Part shown: positions 9,474-19,209 of the stretch, in pieces
Layout of the letters: each line of letters opens with the position of its first letter
Position numbering within the stretch: position 1 is the first letter of the stretch
Assembly: GCF_021390595.1 (NCBI RefSeq)
Contig: NZ_JAJEJR010000001.1
Span: forward strand, 124,001-188,000
DNA: 64,000 bases
Origin: Paraburkholderia sp. HP33-1
GTDB taxonomy: Bacteria > Pseudomonadota > Gammaproteobacteria > Burkholderiales > Burkholderiaceae
Reading direction: 5' to 3'
Notes under the pieces: model-generated
The model's input: only the letters and a program-made list of their open reading frames with translations
The model's database searches: none
Told to the model about the DNA's origin: nothing
Position numbers and translations under genes: made by a program

Positions 9474-10244
9474 TTAGCCGACGAAGGCCTTTTCGACCAC
9501 GTAATGACCCGGCTCGTTGTTGCTGCCTTCCTTGAAGCCCGCGTCTTCGAGCAGCTTGCGCGTGTCGCGCAGCATATGCGGGCTGCCGCACAGCATGACG
9601 CGGTCGTTCTCGAGCGAGAAGCCCGGCACACCGAGGTCGGCGAACAGCTTTTCGGTTTCGATCAGCTCGGTGATGCGGCCGCGGTTCTGGAACGCTTCGC
9701 GCGTGACGGTCGGGTAGTACAGCAGCTTTTCCTTCACGAGCTCGCCGAGGTGTTCATGCGCCGGCAGGTGCTCGGTGATGTATTCCTTGTACGCGAGTTC
9801 ATCGACGAAACGGCAGGTGTGCGTGAGGACCACGCGCTCGTAGCGGTCGTAAATGTCCGGATCCTTGATGATCGACATGAACGGCGCGAGGCCCGTGCCG
9901 GTGGACAGCAGCCACAACGTCTTGCCCGGCAGCAGGTTGTCGGCCACCAGCGTGCCGACCGGCTTCTTGCCGATCAGCACTTCGTCGCCGACCTTCAGGT
10001 GCTGCAGACGCGACGTGAGCGGGCCGTCCTGCACCTTGATGCTCAGGAATTCGAGATGTTCTTCGTAGTTCGCACTGGCGAGGCTGTAGGCGCGCAGCAG
10101 CGGCTTGCCCTCGACCTGCAGGCCCACCATCGTGAACTGGCCGTTTTCAAAGCGGAACGACGGATCGCGCGTGCAGGTGAAGCTGAAAAGCGTATCGGTC
10201 CAGTGATGGACGCTCAGGACGGTTTGTGAATTCAGGTTGCTCAT
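9474..10244 (-). CDS. fpr: Ferredoxin-NADP+ reductase
   Basis: A 256-aa FAD flavoprotein of the bacterial subclass of FNR. It has the FAD-binding RAYSLAS motif, the NADP-binding GTGLAPFMSI and the C-terminal VEKAFVG ending typical of Fpr. It exchanges electrons between NADPH and ferredoxin or flavodoxin and is often tied to oxidative stress. The frame is open to 10304, but the ATG at 10244 (MSNLNSQTVL) starts the conserved region. It is single and ends at a clear terminator. Confidence 0.95.
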   Translation of the reverse strand: MSNLNSQTVLSVHHWTDTLFSFTCTRDPSFRFENGQFTMVGLQVEGKPLLRAYSLASANYEEHLEFLSIKVQDGPLTSRLQHLKVGDEVLIGKKPVGTLVADNLLPGKTLWLLSTGTGLAPFMSIIKDPDIYDRYERVVLTHTCRFVDELAYKEYITEHLPAHEHLGELVKEKLLYYPTVTREAFQNRGRITELIETEKLFADLGVPGFSLENDRVMLCGSPHMLRDTRKLLEDAGFKEGSNNEPGHYVVEKAFVG

Positions 10245-10830
10245 GGCTTCTTGGATAGTGCGAAAACAAAGGCGGCCAGTCGTCTGAGCCGGCCGGCACG
10301 GCAAGGGCGAGGCTGCGCTGACCCGTGGTCGGGACTCACGCGCAATCCGCTATTTTACCGTGCCCGCGGGGGCGGGGGCGTGGTGCGGCGGTCGTGCGTG
10401 GTGAAGCGGGTTGCCGGACCTGGAAGCGGCGGCGCCGGTCTGCTGGCGCCGCGAAGTACGTTGGCGTGAGTGCGGCCCTGCTTCAGCGGGATACGGCGAT
10501 TCGGCGAATGCCGCGCAGGGCGGCTGTCATTGGCTGTCCGGCGTGCGCAAAAGCGCCGCGCCGCGCGGGCAACAATTTCAGGATGATACCGAAAGGCGGC
10601 GTGCACCGCAGCATTGACCCTGCTGATAAAACTGGCAAATGGGGCGGAACCCTCCCGGCGCCATCGCGATCGTGTGGCGTTAGACATCGTTCGCGCGGGG
10701 TGATTTTTTGGGGAATACGCGGGGCGTTTCGTCGTTTACGCAGGACGCGAGTCGCGCGAAGCAATGCTGTGTGGTGGCTGCACGACTCGTCCTGGCGGCT
10801 CCGTCCGTCCCTGCGAGTAGGAGGTGTCAA
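10245..10830. other. Long intergenic region between fpr and the secreted protein gene
   Basis: A 586-base divergent gap that must hold two outward promoters. Several short overlapping frames exist on both strands, but none has a ribosome site with a recognisable product, and all are arginine-rich as expected for chance frames in GC-rich DNA. No structured RNA was recognised. Confidence 0.5.
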
Positions 10831-11985
10831 ATGGAAGCTTCTCGTGCGATGTCTACATGCGGTTCAAATACTGGCTTCAACGGATTGATGAAACGGGCAC
10901 GCGCATCGCGCTTCATGCGTCGTGCGATTTGTGGAGCCGGGTTGCTGGCTTTATCGTTGGGGACTGTCGGGGCCTGGGCGGAGGAGGTGATCCTGCCGCC
11001 CAATTCGGTGACCTCTTCGACCATTCCGACCAATGGCGATGTCAATCCGTACGGCATTGCGTTCGTGCCGGCCGGCGTGCCGTCCTGGAGTACGCTCAAA
11101 CCCGGCGATGTGGTGGTGTCGAATTTCAATGCGAGCTCGAATCTGCAGGGAACCGGTACGACGATCGTCAAGCTCGTGCCCAATAGCAACCCGGTGACGT
11201 TCTTCCAGGGACAAAATCTCGGTCTCACGACGGCACTCGCCGTGCTAAGAAACGGCTTCGTGCTGGTGGGCAATGTGCCGACCACGGATGGCAAGAACGT
11301 CGTCGCGCCGGGCTCGCTGCTCGTCATCAATCCGCAGGGCGGTCTCGTCAAGCAACTGATAGATCCCAAACTGCTGGATGGCCCCTGGGACCTGACCGTG
11401 ATCGACGGGGGGAAATTCGTCAGGGTCTTCGTCTCGGATGTGTTGAGCGGCAAGGTCGCGCGGATCGATCTTGAGATCGAGGAGGATGGCGTTGAGGTGA
11501 AGCCGAGTTCGACCATCATCGCGTCAGGCTATATGCACCGCACCGATCCTGCGGCACTCGTGGTCGGTCCGACAGGGCTGGCCTACGACCCAGCGCATGA
11601 TGTGCTTTACGTCGCCTCGACAGGTGATAACGCGGTGTTCGCGATCTACGGCGCTGCCAACGCGAATCATGATGGAGGGATCGGTCGGATGATTTACCAG
11701 GACAACAAGCACCTGCACGGTCCGCTTGCGCTGGCACTCGCCCCCAATGGGCATCTCGTTACTGCAAACGGCGATGCGGTCAACCCCGACCCGCAACATC
11801 CGAGCGAAATCGTCGAGTTCACCGTGGGCGGACAATTCGTTGCGCAATTGCGGGTCGATGCTGCGTCGGGTTCAGCGTTTGGCCTGGCCTTCGGTCTCAA
11901 TAGCAAGGGCCACCAGCAGTTTGCCGCGGTAGACGACAACACGAATTCGGCGACAGTCTGGACGTTGCGCACAGACAGTCAATGA
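10831..11985 (+). CDS. Secreted NHL/beta-propeller-like protein of unknown function
   Basis: A 384-aa protein with an unusually long N-region before a hydrophobic signal segment (about 31-50, ending GAWA before EEVILPP), so it is probably exported. The mature part has repeating units such as GLAYDPAHDVLYVASTGDNAVFAI and LALAPNGHLVTANGD, which resemble blades of NHL/six-bladed propellers. The start is fixed by GTAGGAGGT at about 10818-10826; an in-frame ATG at residue 20 could give a more normal signal peptide. No catalytic residues were recognised. It is followed by a 250-base gap, so it is probably monocistronic. Confidence 0.75.
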   Translation: MEASRAMSTCGSNTGFNGLMKRARASRFMRRAICGAGLLALSLGTVGAWAEEVILPPNSVTSSTIPTNGDVNPYGIAFVPAGVPSWSTLKPGDVVVSNFNASSNLQGTGTTIVKLVPNSNPVTFFQGQNLGLTTALAVLRNGFVLVGNVPTTDGKNVVAPGSLLVINPQGGLVKQLIDPKLLDGPWDLTVIDGGKFVRVFVSDVLSGKVARIDLEIEEDGVEVKPSSTIIASGYMHRTDPAALVVGPTGLAYDPAHDVLYVASTGDNAVFAIYGAANANHDGGIGRMIYQDNKHLHGPLALALAPNGHLVTANGDAVNPDPQHPSEIVEFTVGGQFVAQLRVDAASGSAFGLAFGLNSKGHQQFAAVDDNTNSATVWTLRTDSQ

Positions 11986-12235
11986 GCGAACACAGAACAA
12001 CGATCTGACACGCCGTGACACGGCGAGTCTATCGGTACACAGATGTGGGTCTGGAGCGGCGATAGTCGGGCCAAGCCTCGGTCAGACAAGGACCACTTGT
12101 CTGACGGATTTGGTGACGCCCAACTCGCGGGTGCCGCTCGCGCGCGCGACGGCCACCCGCATCTTCCCGACCCGACGTGTCGATTATTTCACCTGAAATT
12201 ATTATTGATCTATCGCTAATAACATTAACTGTCGG

Positions 12236-13291
12236 TTATTTTGCCTCGGTAACTACACTGACCGACGCGCGTTCGACCAGCGGTCCGTCCAGCTTGACCA
12301 TGCGATGCCGCACCGGTGCGCCGGCCGCGCGGTTGTGCTCCTCCTGAAGGAGCGTCTCGACGGCCCATCGGCCGAGTTCGTAGTTCGGCAGCACCACGGT
12401 CGACAGCGGCGGATGCGTGTGGCGCGCGATTTCCTGGTCGTCATAGCCGAGCACCGCGACGTCCTCGGGCACGCGCAGGCCGAGCTGCTTGAGTGCCTCG
12501 ATCGCGCCGATCGCGGTCAGGTCGTTCGCGCAGAAGATCGCGGTGGGCGGATCGGCCTCGCGCATCAGCGAGAGTGTCAGCTCGAAGCCGAGGCCCGAAC
12601 TCCAGTCGCCGTCGCGCACGAGTTCGGGCGCGAACGGCAGGTCGGCGGTCGCGAGCGCGGTGCGGTAGCCCTTCAGACGGTCCTTCGCGGCGTCCTGCCA
12701 CGGCTCGCCGTTGATGTAGCCGATGCGCCGGTGGCCGGCCTGCAGCAGGTACCCGGTCGCCAGATGGCCGCCCGCGACCTCGGCCGGCACCACTGACGAA
12801 AACGTGCCGTCGCCGGTGTAGCAGTTCAGCAGCACGGTCGGCACCTTCGAGAGCGCGACCGGCGGCGTCACCTTGCGCGTGTAGACGGTCGCATAGATCA
12901 CGCCGAACACGTGCGGATTGGTGAGGACCGTGTCGAGCACCTGTCTTTCGATGTCGGCGTTGCCGTGCGTCGAGTAGACCGCGAGCATCTTGCCGCTCGC
13001 GTACGCGGCGTCGCGTGCGCCGTCGATGTTGACGACCGGGTGCGGACTCGTGGAGATTTCGTCGGCCAGATAGACGATCAGATTGCGCTCGTCGCTCGAT
13101 GTCGCAACCGGCACACGCAACGACAGCCGGTAGCCGAGGTCGTGCGCGGCCTTCAACACCTTTTCGCGGGTGGACTCGGAGAATTTCGCGCCAGCCGCGT
13201 TGTTGAGCACGAGCGAAACGGTGGATTGCGACACGCCGGTGAGTTTGGCGATGTCGGTCATGGTCGGGCGGCGTTGAGTCGATTGTTTCAT
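12236..13291 (-). CDS. LacI-family transcriptional regulator
   Basis: A 351-aa regulator with the N-terminal LacI helix-turn-helix (TMTDIAKLTGVSQSTVSLVLNN, about 10-31), the hinge helix, and a periplasmic-binding-protein-like effector domain ending in CANDLTAIGAIEALKQLGLRVPEDVAVLGYDD. It is divergent from an aldose epimerase gene. The intergenic space has a perfect inverted repeat TTATTA-C-TAATAA and a related half-site, both good candidates for its operator. The effector is likely a sugar, but the specificity cannot be read. Confidence 0.93.
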   Translation of the reverse strand: MKQSTQRRPTMTDIAKLTGVSQSTVSLVLNNAAGAKFSESTREKVLKAAHDLGYRLSLRVPVATSSDERNLIVYLADEISTSPHPVVNIDGARDAAYASGKMLAVYSTHGNADIERQVLDTVLTNPHVFGVIYATVYTRKVTPPVALSKVPTVLLNCYTGDGTFSSVVPAEVAGGHLATGYLLQAGHRRIGYINGEPWQDAAKDRLKGYRTALATADLPFAPELVRDGDWSSGLGFELTLSLMREADPPTAIFCANDLTAIGAIEALKQLGLRVPEDVAVLGYDDQEIARHTHPPLSTVVLPNYELGRWAVETLLQEEHNRAAGAPVRHRMVKLDGPLVERASVSVVTEAK

Positions 13292-13354
13292 TGTGCGGGC
13301 CGAGGCGAGGCGGCGCTGAAGCAGGGGAATGCCGGAGGCACCGTACTGCCGACG

Positions 13355-13370
13355 GTACCACTAATAATAT
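13355..13370. promoter_or_regulatory. Candidate LacI-type operator, degenerate copy
   Basis: The 11-base string ACTAATAATAT at 13360-13370 recurs exactly at 13450-13460. The right half TAATAA is intact and the left half is degenerate. It lies about 65 bases upstream of the LacI start, and its centre is 90 bases from the second site. Confidence 0.5.
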
Positions 13371-13444
13371 CCGCGCGGCAACGTGCGCGAATCCGCCATT
13401 GGGGAATGGGGTTTGGGGTGCGTTACGTTCTCTTTCGAACGAGT

Positions 13445-13457
13445 TTATTACTAATAA
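13445..13457. promoter_or_regulatory. Candidate LacI-type operator, perfect inverted repeat
   Basis: TTATTA, a central C, then TAATAA form a perfect 13-base inverted repeat in an otherwise GC-rich divergent region, 102 bases before the epimerase start. Odd-centred palindromes of this kind are typical LacI-family operators. Binding by the neighbouring regulator is inferred. Confidence 0.55.
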
Positions 13458-13558
13458 TATTGACCGGCAGCGCGCCGTCGTGCGATTCTCGCTCGGTCGG
13501 ACTGAGGTAGTCCGCCCGCCGCGCGGTGCGCGGCACGCTAAAGGAGAAACATCTGACC

Positions 13559-14563
13559 ATGCGCGACGCTTCCCTGAATCCGGTTCGGCCGCGCGAGGCA
13601 CAACCCGCTACTCACTCAGCGACGCAACTCCCGTGGCTCGACGATCCCGCGATCGCCGCGCGCCTCGTCACGTTGTCGGCCGGTGCGTTGCGCGCGGTGC
13701 TCGCGCCCGATGTCGGCGGCGCGCTTGCGGCGTTCTACGAAGTCACACCGGACGGCCCGTTGCACTGGCTGCGGCCGGCGGTGGCACAGGCGTTCGAAGC
13801 GAGCGATCCGCTGCGCATGGCGAGCTTCCCGCTGTTCCCCTACTGCAACCGGATTCGCGATGCGCGCTTCGAGTTCGACGGCACGACGATCGATCTCGGC
13901 GGCAACGACCCGCGTTTCGCCCACGCGCTGCACGGCAACGCGTGGCGGCATCCATGGCGCGTCGGCGCGCGCAGCGACAACTCGGTGGACTTGCACTTCG
14001 AGCATGAGCCGGATCCGCGCGTGACCGGGGACTGGCCGTTTCGCTATCGCGCGCGGCAGCGCATCGAGTTGCGTGATGGCGCGTTGCGCATCACGCTGTT
14101 CGCGCAGAATCTCGCAGGCCGGCCCATGCCGTTCGGCATGGGCCATCACCCGTACTATCCGCGCACCGCCGCGACGCGCATCCATGCCGACGTGCGGGCG
14201 ATGTGGCACGCCGACGCCGACGTGCTGCCGACGCATCTCGGCCCACATCCGGCCGTCGATGCATTGCGCGCGGGCATGTCGCCCGATGCGTTCGATCTCG
14301 ACAACAACTTCGCGAACTGGTCGCGCGTGGCGACGATCGCGTGGCCCGACGAGCACCGCAGCCTGACGATGCGCGCCGACGCGCCGTTCAATCACATGGT
14401 CGTGTTCGCGCCGGCCAACGATCCGCAACTGTGCGTGGAGCCGGTCACGAATACGACGGATAGCTTCAACGTGGTCGGCGTGCGCGAGCAGGTCGGGGGA
14501 TGCGTGCTGCAGCCGGGAGAGGAGATCGAAGCGGGGTTGAGCTGGACGCCGCATCGGGACTGA
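13559..14563 (+). CDS. Aldose 1-epimerase family protein
   Basis: A 334-aa protein of the galactose mutarotase family, which interconverts alpha and beta anomers of sugars. Visible family marks are FPLFPYCNRIRDARF, HGNAWRHPW with the likely catalytic His, GMGHHPYYPR and the C-terminal acid stretch CVEPVTNTTDSFN. The ATG at 13559 follows AAAGGAGA; the frame is open to 13526 without a ribosome site. It is divergent from the LacI regulator, which suggests a small sugar-responsive regulon. Confidence 0.88.
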   Translation: MRDASLNPVRPREAQPATHSATQLPWLDDPAIAARLVTLSAGALRAVLAPDVGGALAAFYEVTPDGPLHWLRPAVAQAFEASDPLRMASFPLFPYCNRIRDARFEFDGTTIDLGGNDPRFAHALHGNAWRHPWRVGARSDNSVDLHFEHEPDPRVTGDWPFRYRARQRIELRDGALRITLFAQNLAGRPMPFGMGHHPYYPRTAATRIHADVRAMWHADADVLPTHLGPHPAVDALRAGMSPDAFDLDNNFANWSRVATIAWPDEHRSLTMRADAPFNHMVVFAPANDPQLCVEPVTNTTDSFNVVGVREQVGGCVLQPGEEIEAGLSWTPHRD

Positions 14564-14632
14564 GGGCGTTGTCCGGTTGAGAGCGTGTACGCGCTTGCCG
14601 TGGACGAAAGAAAGCGCGCGAGACAGAAGCAC

Positions 14633-15430
14633 TTACTCCAGCCGCAACCTCGCCACATAAGGCAAATGATCCGACAGCCATGCGGTCTCCTGCGTCGGCT
14701 GAATCCACTCGACGGGCTGCATGCCGCGCACGAACATCTTGTCGAGCGACAGCGCCGGCGAGAACGCCGGGAACGTGCGCGCCGGTTCACCGAGCAGCGT
14801 TGCGACTTCCTGCAAGCCGTGCTCGCGAAAAAGCGGCACCGAGTCGTTGCGCCAATCGTTGAAATCGCCGGCCAGCACGAGCGGCCCGTCGGGTGCTTCC
14901 TTCGCGATCCAGTGCGCGATCCAGTGCATCTGCCGCAACCGCGCCGTGCGCGTCAGCGCGAGATGGGCGCAGAGCAGCGTGACGAGCCGTCCGCCGAACG
15001 TCGCGCGCGCGACCAGCAGGCCGCGCTTTTCGAAGCGGTGCGCGGAGATGTCCCAGCGGCCGCCGAGATCGAGCGGATGCGGCGACAGGATCGCGTTGCC
15101 GTGCCGCCACGACGGCTTGAACACATTCGGGCCGAGAGCGACTTCGAGTTCGAGCGCGCGAGCGATCTCCGTCGCCTGACAGTGCCACACGTCGGTCAGC
15201 GGATCACCCATCGGCGCGCCGAAGCTGGTGGCCAATACCGGCGACGGCATGCGCCGCGCCATTGCTTCCTGCAGGAAGTACGCGTCCGCGTGTGTCGATT
15301 GAACCCAGCGCTGCATCGCCTGCCAGGCCTGAAAACCGAGTGGCGTGCGGCCCTTGTGCAGGTTCCAGCTCACCGCGATGAAATCGTTCGGTGCGAGGTT
15401 CTCTCGGATCAATTCTTCGGGGTTTCGCAT
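14633..15430 (-). CDS. Endonuclease/exonuclease/phosphatase-family protein
   Basis: A 265-aa EEP-superfamily metal-dependent hydrolase. Family motifs in order are SWNLHKG (about 21-27), FLQEA (metal-binding Glu), LVLAGDFNDW, and LSDHLPYVARL with the catalytic Asp-His pair near the C-terminus. The substrate may be a phosphodiester in nucleic acid or lipid; family membership alone does not decide. It lies 54 bases after the next gene upstream on the same strand and could be cotranscribed with it. Confidence 0.85.
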   Translation of the reverse strand: MRNPEELIRENLAPNDFIAVSWNLHKGRTPLGFQAWQAMQRWVQSTHADAYFLQEAMARRMPSPVLATSFGAPMGDPLTDVWHCQATEIARALELEVALGPNVFKPSWRHGNAILSPHPLDLGGRWDISAHRFEKRGLLVARATFGGRLVTLLCAHLALTRTARLRQMHWIAHWIAKEAPDGPLVLAGDFNDWRNDSVPLFREHGLQEVATLLGEPARTFPAFSPALSLDKMFVRGMQPVEWIQPTQETAWLSDHLPYVARLRLE

Positions 15431-15484
15431 GCCGCGTTATCCACGTGTTCTGTTTGAGTGCGTCGGTCAGGCGCGCTGCGCCCG

Positions 15485-16018
15485 TCAGTTCGGATTGCTG
15501 GCGCCGTTCATGGCGCCATTGCCGTTCGTACCGCCAGCCACGACGTTCGCATACACGCGGTACACGAGGTTCGGATCGTGATCGATGATCGTCCAGCTCG
15601 CCCATTGATCGGGCGGCACCACGAGACCCGGGTGGCTCGCGCTGACCTCGCGCGGCTGCGGCGGCAGCTTGCAGCCGATGTCGGTGCGCCCCGCGTTGGT
15701 GTCCTCGAGCGTTTCCTGGGTGTCGATGGAAAACATCACGCCCTCCGGATCGACGCGCAGCGGCGATACCGTGATCGTGCGCGACAGATCGATGCTGCCG
15801 CCCGGCTGGTCCTTGCAGCCGACGTTATGCTGCACGACCTGGTGATGCGTATCCGTGCGCGCCTGGCCCACGGTAGTGGTGCCGTTGAACGAGTCGATCT
15901 GCTGACCATCTTTCACCACCTGCAACTGCCATTGCACGACCTGCTGCGCTGGCCGTTGTTGCGCGTGGGCGAGCAACGAAGCGCCAAGCAGCATGGCCAC
16001 GATACTGGTTTTCCACAT
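15485..16018 (-). CDS. Exported protein of unknown function
   Basis: A 177-aa protein with a clear signal peptide (MWKTSIVAMLLGASLLAHA, cleavage after about residue 19). The mature part is rich in polar residues, has two Cys and no family motif I know, and ends in a Gly/Asn-rich tail (GGTNGNGAMNGASN). The ATG at 16018 follows GGAGATCC; the frame is open to 16141 without support. It is probably periplasmic. It is upstream of the EEP hydrolase on the same strand. Confidence 0.7.
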   Translation of the reverse strand: MWKTSIVAMLLGASLLAHAQQRPAQQVVQWQLQVVKDGQQIDSFNGTTTVGQARTDTHHQVVQHNVGCKDQPGGSIDLSRTITVSPLRVDPEGVMFSIDTQETLEDTNAGRTDIGCKLPPQPREVSASHPGLVVPPDQWASWTIIDHDPNLVYRVYANVVAGGTNGNGAMNGASNPN

Positions 16019-16324
16019 AGAAGGATCTCCGCTCGCGCGTCGGTTTGCGCGGTTGCCTCGTCGCAGCAATGAGAGAGCCATCTTACCCCCGATGACCGCA
16101 ACGATTTCTGACACGGCCAGCGAGGGCCGGTTCAGCAACAATCCATTCCAGTTATGGATGGGAATGCCACGAGGGCGCGTCCTGCGGGCGTCTCCCGGAG
16201 CCCGCGCTGATTAGCAGCAGAGCCCCACGAGTGCTGGCTTGCACGCGTTTATGTCGTCGCTACACTGGACTTGAACCGGTGCTCACAAGGCGCCGCCGCA
16301 GCAACCAGACAGACGGGGTGAGCC

Positions 16325-17302
16325 ATGACGACAGCAATGGTCAAACAGGAAATCGCCGTAGCGTCATTTAGCCGCGTGTACGACCTTGACGAGGTCGAAA
16401 CCGCGCTGAACGGTCTCGGTGAGGGCGCAAACGAGGCACTGCGTGCGACCTACGAAAAGATGCTGAAAACCGGCAATCTGCGTTTCTGCGTGAAGCCTAA
16501 CCGGATGCCGTCGATCGACGATCTGATCGGTGCGCTGCCCAATTTTTCCACGCCGCTCGACGACATCCGCAAGCAGGTCGCGCTGTGCCTCGAAACCGAG
16601 GACCGGCTCGAGCTGATGCCGATCCTGCTGCTCGGCGACCCAGGCATCGGCAAGACGCATTTCGCGAAGCAGTTGGCGCGCCTGCTCGGCACCGCGTACC
16701 AATACGTCGCGATGAGCTCGCTGACGGCGGGCTGGATTCTGTCGGGCGCGTCGTCGCAATGGAAGAACGCGAAGCCGGGCAAGGTATTCGATGCGCTCGT
16801 GAACGGCAGCTACGCGAACCCGGTGATCGCCGTCGACGAAATCGACAAGGCGACTGGCGACTCGCAATACGATCCGCTCGGTGCGCTTTATGCGCTGCTG
16901 GAGCACGACACCGCTGAAAGCTTCATCGACGAGTTCGCCGAGATCCCGATCAACGCGGGCAACGTGATCTGGATCGCGACCGCCAACGATGAACGCGCGA
17001 TCCCGGAACCGATCCTCAACCGCATGAACGTCTACGAGATCCCGCCTCCGGACCACGCGGGCGCGCGGCGCATCGCTCAGTCGATCTACGACGAGATCCG
17101 CGGCGCGCACAACTGGGGGCTGCGTTTTCCGGAGACACTCGGCGACGCGACGCTCGATGCGCTCAAGCGTGCGTCGCCGCGCGAAATGCGCCGCGCGATC
17201 CTGAACGGCTTCGGCGCGGCGCGCATCGCAGGACGCGACCGGATCGAACCCGCCGATATCCGCCTCGATTACGGAAACCGCCGAAAACCGATCGGTTTTT
17301 GA
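16325..17302 (+). CDS. AAA+ ATPase with Lon-like ATPase module, no protease domain
   Basis: A 325-aa AAA+ protein with Walker A GDPGIGKT at about 104-111, Walker B VIAVDEIDK at 167-175 and a sensor/arginine-finger region IWIATANDERAIPEPILNRM. The layout and motifs resemble the ATPase core of Lon, but there is no C-terminal serine protease and only a short N-terminal domain. Such stand-alone proteins are annotated in Burkholderiales as ATPase central domain proteins of unknown role. The stop codon is embedded in AAAACCGATCGGTTTT, which could be a weak terminator. Confidence 0.8.
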   Translation: MTTAMVKQEIAVASFSRVYDLDEVETALNGLGEGANEALRATYEKMLKTGNLRFCVKPNRMPSIDDLIGALPNFSTPLDDIRKQVALCLETEDRLELMPILLLGDPGIGKTHFAKQLARLLGTAYQYVAMSSLTAGWILSGASSQWKNAKPGKVFDALVNGSYANPVIAVDEIDKATGDSQYDPLGALYALLEHDTAESFIDEFAEIPINAGNVIWIATANDERAIPEPILNRMNVYEIPPPDHAGARRIAQSIYDEIRGAHNWGLRFPETLGDATLDALKRASPREMRRAILNGFGAARIAGRDRIEPADIRLDYGNRRKPIGF

Positions 17303-17656
17303 GGTTTTTGGCCTTTTTCTTGTACAAAACCCCTGTTTTCTGTGGTCGGCGTGATTTGGGGCGGTAATTCATACGGCGCGTGCGATAAATGCGACAGCAA
17401 TTATTTCTTTTTTGAGGTGGATCGCGCTGTCACGCCCATTTGCGGCCCCTTCGCCTGACTGGCGCGCGCGTCGGTTTGTCACTTCTGTCTGTACCACGTC
17501 GTACAATTTTCCTTCGCGGTGATAAAAAGACATAAGCAGACGCAACGGACAGATGCGTTCGACAATGAACGGAACGCGGCGGCGAGGTGCCGCTCCTGTC
17601 TTCCTTCCATCGGCTGAACGAGGCAGCGCGCGGCGCAACGGGCCGCGTCAACGGAT
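17303..17656. other. Intergenic region upstream of the LhgO-like gene
   Basis: 354 bases, AT-richer near 17303-17420. It is likely to hold the promoter of the FAD oxidase gene. No gene was recognised in it. Confidence 0.4.
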
Positions 17657-18763
17657 ATGGATCAGATCGAATGTGTAGTGATCGGCGCCGGCGTGATCGG
17701 CCTTGCGACGGCGCGCGCCCTGGCGGCGCGCGGGCGCGAGGTGATCGTGTTGGAGGCCGCCGACGCGATTGGCGTGGGTACGAGTTCGCGCAATAGCGAA
17801 GTGATTCACGCGGGCATCTACTATCCGCGCGGATCGCTGAAGGCCACGCTGTGCGTGCGCGGCCGCGAAATGCTGTACGACTATTGCGCCGAGCGCAACG
17901 TGCCGCATTCGCGCTGCGGCAAGCTGCTCGTCGCGACGTCGCGCAACCAGATTCCGCAGCTCCAAAGCATCATGGCCAAAGGGCGCGACAACGGCGTGCT
18001 CGACCTGATGCGAATCACCGGCGACCAGGCACAGGCGCTCGAACCGGCGCTCGAATGCGTGGAGGCGGTGTTTTCTCCGCAGACGGGGATCGTCGATAGT
18101 CATCAGTACATGCTCGCGCTGCAAGGCGATGCCGAGCGCGACGGCGCGGTGTTCGCGTTCCATGCGCCGGTCGAGGCGATCGAAGCGCGCAACGGCCGCT
18201 TCACCATCACGGTCGGCGGCGCGGCGCCGACCACGATCAGCGCAGCCTGCGTGATCAACAGCGCGGGACTGCATGCGAACGCGCTCGCGCGCAGGATTCG
18301 TGGACTCGACGCGCGCCACGTGCCGCCGCTTTACCTGGCGCGCGGCAATTACTTCAGCATCTCGGGACGCGCGCCGTTCAGCCGCCTGATTTATCCGATG
18401 CCGAACGAGGCTGGCCTCGGCGTGCATCTGACGATCGATCTCGGCGGCCAGGCGCGCTTCGGTCCCGACGTCGAATGGGTCGACACGATCAATTACGACG
18501 TCGATCCGCGTCGCGCGGAGTCTTTTTATGCGGCGATTCGCGCCTACTGGCCGGCGCTGCCCGATGGCGCGTTACAGCCAGCCTACGCTGGCATTCGGCC
18601 GAAGTTGTCCGGTCCAGGCGAGCCCGCCGCGGACTTCGTGATCCAGGGGCCGGCCGCGCATGGCGTGCGCGGGCTCGTCAACCTGTTCGGCATCGAGTCG
18701 CCGGGGCTGACGTCATCGCTTGCGATCGCGCAGCGGATCTGCGAGCTGGCCGGGCGAGGGTAA
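17657..18763 (+). CDS. FAD-dependent oxidoreductase, L-2-hydroxyglutarate oxidase-like
   Basis: A 368-aa DAO-family flavoprotein. The N-terminal FAD-binding motif is [19 protein letters not shown] (about 8-26), followed by the family signature [15 protein letters not shown] and a C-terminal [10 protein letters not shown]. This is closest to LhgO/L2HGDH, which oxidises L-2-hydroxyglutarate to 2-oxoglutarate. It is followed, after 134 bases, by HiPIP on the same strand; an electron-transfer link is possible but not shown. Confidence 0.85.
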   Translation: MDQIECVVIGAGVIGLATARALAARGREVIVLEAADAIGVGTSSRNSEVIHAGIYYPRGSLKATLCVRGREMLYDYCAERNVPHSRCGKLLVATSRNQIPQLQSIMAKGRDNGVLDLMRITGDQAQALEPALECVEAVFSPQTGIVDSHQYMLALQGDAERDGAVFAFHAPVEAIEARNGRFTITVGGAAPTTISAACVINSAGLHANALARRIRGLDARHVPPLYLARGNYFSISGRAPFSRLIYPMPNEAGLGVHLTIDLGGQARFGPDVEWVDTINYDVDPRRAESFYAAIRAYWPALPDGALQPAYAGIRPKLSGPGEPAADFVIQGPAAHGVRGLVNLFGIESPGLTSSLAIAQRICELAGRG

Positions 18764-18897
18764 AGTCGCGTTTGTACCGTACCGATCCGTTTATCTCTGT
18801 CATTTGGAACATCACGGCCGTCTGCTTCGTTGTTATGCTTGGCGAACGCTGTCACCAGAACGGCGTTGATTCCAATATAAATATGGAGTGAGTCCCC

Positions 18898-19209
18898 ATG
18901 AGATCGTCCCGTCGTACGTTTTTGATCACCAGCATCGGTGTGGCATCCACGCTCGCGCTGTCGCGCCAGGCGTTCGCCGATGCGCCGAAAGTTTCCGAAT
19001 CCGATCCTACCGCGCAGGCACTGGGGTACAAGGCGGACGCGAGCAAGGTCGACAAGGCGAAATTCGCCAAATTCGCGCCTGGCCAGCAATGCAGCAACTG
19101 CAGCTTCTTCCAGGGCAAGGCGGGCGACGCCTTCGGCCCCTGTCCGATGTTCGCCGGCAAGCAGGTCGCGGCCGGCGGGTGGTGCAGCGCATATAACAAG
19201 AAGGCCTGA
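18898..19209 (+). CDS. High-potential iron-sulfur protein
   Basis: A 103-aa precursor. A twin-arginine signal (SSRRTFLITSIGVASTLALSRQAFA) is followed by a short mature HiPIP with four cluster-ligating cysteines at 65, 68, 82 and 96 in the order CSNC, CP and GWC. It carries a [4Fe-4S]3+/2+ cluster folded in the cytoplasm and exported by Tat, and passes electrons in the periplasm. The ribosome site TGGAGTGAG lies just before the ATG. Confidence 0.95.
   Translation: MRSSRRTFLITSIGVASTLALSRQAFADAPKVSESDPTAQALGYKADASKVDKAKFAKFAPGQQCSNCSFFQGKAGDAFGPCPMFAGKQVAAGGWCSAYNKKA

Noticed and set aside
17281..17299. Strong rho-independent terminator at the end of the AAA ATPase gene
   Set aside because: The palindrome AAAACCGATCGGTTTT has only a short GC core and no separate loop; too weak to list as a terminator.
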